From Acinetobacter sp. Marseille-Q1618 (GTDB taxonomy: Bacteria; Pseudomonadota; Gammaproteobacteria; Pseudomonadales; Moraxellaceae), in assembly GCF_902809855.1 (NCBI RefSeq), contig NZ_CADDWJ010000001.1, positions 1,054,001 through 1,118,000 of the forward strand: a stretch of DNA of 64,000 bases. The letters run 5' to 3'. The notes beneath the pieces are model-generated. The model ran no database searches, was not told where the DNA came from, and worked only from the letters and a program-made list of their open reading frames with translations. Numbering within the stretch: the stretch's first letter is position 1; each line of letters starts with the position of its first letter. Positions 61,828 to 64,000 of the stretch are shown piece by piece. A program made the position numbers and the translations under genes.

Positions 61828-62829
61828 ATGAATTCTACGCTTATTTATTCAGTACAACCGATTGAATTTCGCCTTGATCTAAAAGACCCTTTTTTGTTTA
61901 CCGCACATCATATTGATCATTACCCAATCGGCAATGAACATATGCAGCCTACCACTCCTACAACCGATGAAAAACCTTATCGAATGTACTATAGCGAAAC
62001 TGGTGTACCTGGTTTTCCTGAGCATCCACATACAGGTTTTGAAACTATTACTTTGGTTGAAAGTGGTTATGTAGATCATTTTGACTCTTTAGGAAATAGC
62101 GGTCGCTATGCTGCAGGTGATGTGCAATGGCTCAGCACAGGCAACGGCGTTGAACACTGTGAAATGTTTCCTCTACTTCATACCGATAAAGAAAACCCTT
62201 TTGAGTTATTTCAAATCTGGTTTAATTCATCGCCTGAACAAAAAACCCATGATGCTGACTACAAAATGATGTGGCGTGAACATATTCCACATGTGATTGA
62301 AACTGATGCGCAAGGACATAAAGCCGATATACGTGTCGTTTCAGGTCAATTCAAAGATAAAGAGGCGATTCCTCGTCCCCCACACTCTTGGGCGGCTGCG
62401 AAAGAGAACAAAGTCAATATTTATATGATCCATTTAGAGCCGAATGCCGAACTGACCGTTCCTGCGACAACCGCCACAGCAACACGTTTTTGTTACTTTT
62501 ATGAAGGAGCCTTACTGAAAATTGAAGATGAAGATATTCATTTTAAACATTTAGTTGAGCTAAAACCTAATGTTGCGATTCAACTCAAAAATGGCCCTGA
62601 AGCTGGACGTATTTTATGGTTAGAAGGTGAACCTATCGGCGCCCCTGTTGCGATGCGAGGTCCTTTTGTTTTAAACAGTGATGAGGAATTAAACCAAGCT
62701 TTTGCACGCTATCGCCAAACACATTTTGGGGACTGGCCTTGGGAAAGCCCTGCGCCTGTATTTGAGCGAACTCAACCTCGCTTTGCAAGTTATAAAAAAG
62801 GCGAACAACTGGAATATCCTGAAGCTTAA
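61828..62829 (+). CDS. Pirin-family protein
   Basis: 333 residues. The N-terminal cupin holds the metal residues: EHPHTGFETITLVESGYVDH (two His), then GNGVEHCEMFP (His and Glu). The second cupin follows from about residue 190. Members bind Fe and some act as quercetinase-like dioxygenases; the exact role is unknown. AGAAGG lies before the ATG. A strong hairpin follows. Confidence 0.9.
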   Translation: MNSTLIYSVQPIEFRLDLKDPFLFTAHHIDHYPIGNEHMQPTTPTTDEKPYRMYYSETGVPGFPEHPHTGFETITLVESGYVDHFDSLGNSGRYAAGDVQWLSTGNGVEHCEMFPLLHTDKENPFELFQIWFNSSPEQKTHDADYKMMWREHIPHVIETDAQGHKADIRVVSGQFKDKEAIPRPPHSWAAAKENKVNIYMIHLEPNAELTVPATTATATRFCYFYEGALLKIEDEDIHFKHLVELKPNVAIQLKNGPEAGRILWLEGEPIGAPVAMRGPFVLNSDEELNQAFARYRQTHFGDWPWESPAPVFERTQPRFASYKKGEQLEYPEA

Positions 62830-62866
62830 ATAAAACTTTTTTCATTTGAAGCTCAGTTTTAATGAT

Positions 62867-62897
62867 ATGAGAAATGTTGTCTAGCAACATTTCTCAT
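62867..62897. terminator. Bidirectional terminator between pirin and monooxygenase genes
   Basis: ATGAGAAATGTTG (62867-62879) pairs perfectly with CAACATTTCTCAT (62885-62897) around TCTAG, between convergent genes. Confidence 0.85.
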
Positions 62898-62934
62898 TTA
62901 AAATTATTTTTAAAGATAAGCTTAAAAAATTTAT

Positions 62935-64000
62935 TTATTCAACAAGCGCTGAACCTTTAGGTTGCTCAGGCGTATAATCAATTAAATACTCTTTTAAATC
63001 AAAATGTTTTAGTTTTTGTTTTAATCTAAATGTCGTCCAAGGCCAAACTGTACTATTCCGTCCATTTTTATCAATAAAATAACTATGACAGCCCCCTTTA
63101 TTCCAGACTGTAGTTTGTAGTGCGGCTTGGACTTTTTCATTGTATTTACGAGTAATTTCAGGTTCTGGCTCTATGGTTTGGATACCCAACTCTAAAGCCT
63201 GTTTGATTGCCGACATAATATAAGTTAATTGCGCCTCAATAATAATAAATGCTGAAGAACTCACTGCAATATTTGGACCAAACATTAAAAAGCCATTTGG
63301 ACATCCTTCAACCATAGTTCCTAAATAACCTTCTGCACTCCCTTGCCACACATCCGACATTTTTTGATTAAAACGATTGTAAACACGGCTTGCGATCGGT
63401 GGGTTTGCAATTTCAAAACCTGTGCCTAAAATAATAATGTCTGCTTCACACTGCTCACCATTACTCGCAATCAACGTATTGCCTTGAATTTTACTTAAAC
63501 CACTGGCAATTACATCGACATTTTTTTGAGCCAGTGCTGGATACCAGTTATTCGACTGCAAAATACGCTTACAGCCAATAATAAAATTCGGTGTTAATTT
63601 TTCTCTTAAAGCAGCATCCTTAATATGAAAATTTAAATGCCATTTGGCTAATTTTTGAAATTGCATCATTGCCGCAGGACTTTGAATACCCCCATTAATG
63701 GTTTCAAAAATCCCATAAACTGAACCACGCATTAACTGCTGCGTCAAAGGCAATAATTTAAACATCGCACGTACAGGTGTAAGCAGTGGCATATCTGATT
63801 TTGGTAAAATCCATTGTGCAGTACGCTGAAATATCGTGAGTTGTTTTACTTGGGGTTGGATTTGCGGCACAAACTGAATCGCTGATGCCCCCGTACCAAT
63901 GACTGCAACACGCTTACCTGTTAAATCAATATCATGACGCCAACGAGATGAATGGAAAATTTCCCCTTTAAATGATTCAATTCCTTGAATATCTGGCATC
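62935..64000 (-). CDS. Flavin-containing (Baeyer-Villiger-type) monooxygenase, N terminus outside window
   Basis: About 355 residues are visible; the first FAD-binding domain is beyond the right edge. The NADPH Rossmann motif is KRVAVIGTGASAIQFVPQI, preceded by the IFHSSRWRH segment typical of the Baeyer-Villiger fingerprint FxGxxxHxxxW (here FKGEIFHSSRW). Further marks are IILGTGFEIANPP (ATG-like GTG motif) and the C-terminal WPWTTFRLKQKLKHF. It oxygenates ketones or related lipids using FAD and NADPH. Only the C-terminal two thirds are here, so a full-length call is limited. Confidence 0.85.
   Translation of the reverse strand, partial: MPDIQGIESFKGEIFHSSRWRHDIDLTGKRVAVIGTGASAIQFVPQIQPQVKQLTIFQRTAQWILPKSDMPLLTPVRAMFKLLPLTQQLMRGSVYGIFETINGGIQSPAAMMQFQKLAKWHLNFHIKDAALREKLTPNFIIGCKRILQSNNWYPALAQKNVDVIASGLSKIQGNTLIASNGEQCEADIIILGTGFEIANPPIASRVYNRFNQKMSDVWQGSAEGYLGTMVEGCPNGFLMFGPNIAVSSSAFIIIEAQLTYIMSAIKQALELGIQTIEPEPEITRKYNEKVQAALQTTVWNKGGCHSYFIDKNGRNSTVWPWTTFRLKQKLKHFDLKEYLIDYTPEQPKGSALVE

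Overview
The window looks like chromosomal DNA of an Acinetobacter (Moraxellaceae). It is A+T-rich throughout, prephenate dehydrogenase is fused to EPSP synthase (a TyrA-AroA fusion known from this genus), and the kdsD-kdsC-lptC-lptA-lptB order is that of a gammaproteobacterium. I found no rRNA, no tRNA, no transposase, no prophage block and no CRISPR array. Both window edges cut genes: a YcaC-like hydrolase at the left and a flavin monooxygenase at the right.

Layout. 1-6.6 kb: MFS exporter with divergent AraC regulator, then a PaaX-like regulator followed by a desaturase / ferritin-like protein / thioesterase operon. 6.6-11.8 kb: remnant of a nitrate-transporter-like gene, histidine phosphatase, cysQ, a stand-alone GH24 lysozyme, a glycine-zipper protein and RNase Z. 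11.9-17.8 kb: two tandem bS21-like ribosomal protein paralogs, then an RNA-repair locus (rtcB behind a textbook sigma-54 promoter, several small genes, two tandem structured-RNA elements, rtcA). 17.8-31.2 kb: housekeeping and metabolism (tyrA-aroA, pheA, acyl-CoA dehydrogenase, dctA, lipocalin, rpiA, ilvA). 31.3-39.3 kb: a strictly co-directional cluster that looks devoted to divalent cations: an MgtE-N-like protein, three CorA-like channels with altered GMN motifs, two small one-TM proteins, a porin, an MgtC family protein and a two-component system. It is preceded by a short leader ORF starting MDPEP, like the Mg2+-sensing MgtL leader peptide. 39.3-40.9 kb: a long gene-poor stretch with a candidate sRNA, a 24-residue hydrophobic peptide gene and an orphan terminator. 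40.9-49 kb: fdxA, a lipoprotein peptidase, a methyltransferase, a stress protein, yigZ and the LPS-transport/Kdo genes. 49.1-51.6 kb: three tandem stand-alone Hint-domain genes that lack the usual catalytic end residues. 51.7-64 kb: cysS, a small secreted Cys/His-rich peptide, and acyl-CoA / fatty-acid type metabolism with TetR, LysR, SDR, pirin and monooxygenase genes.

The most unusual parts are (i) the Mg2+ cluster with its MgtL-like leader, (ii) the two homologous RNA elements inside the rtc locus, whose terminal stems differ by compensatory changes, (iii) the bS21-like pair next to RNA repair, and (iv) the Hint-only gene array. All functional statements are from sequence reading; no database search was run.
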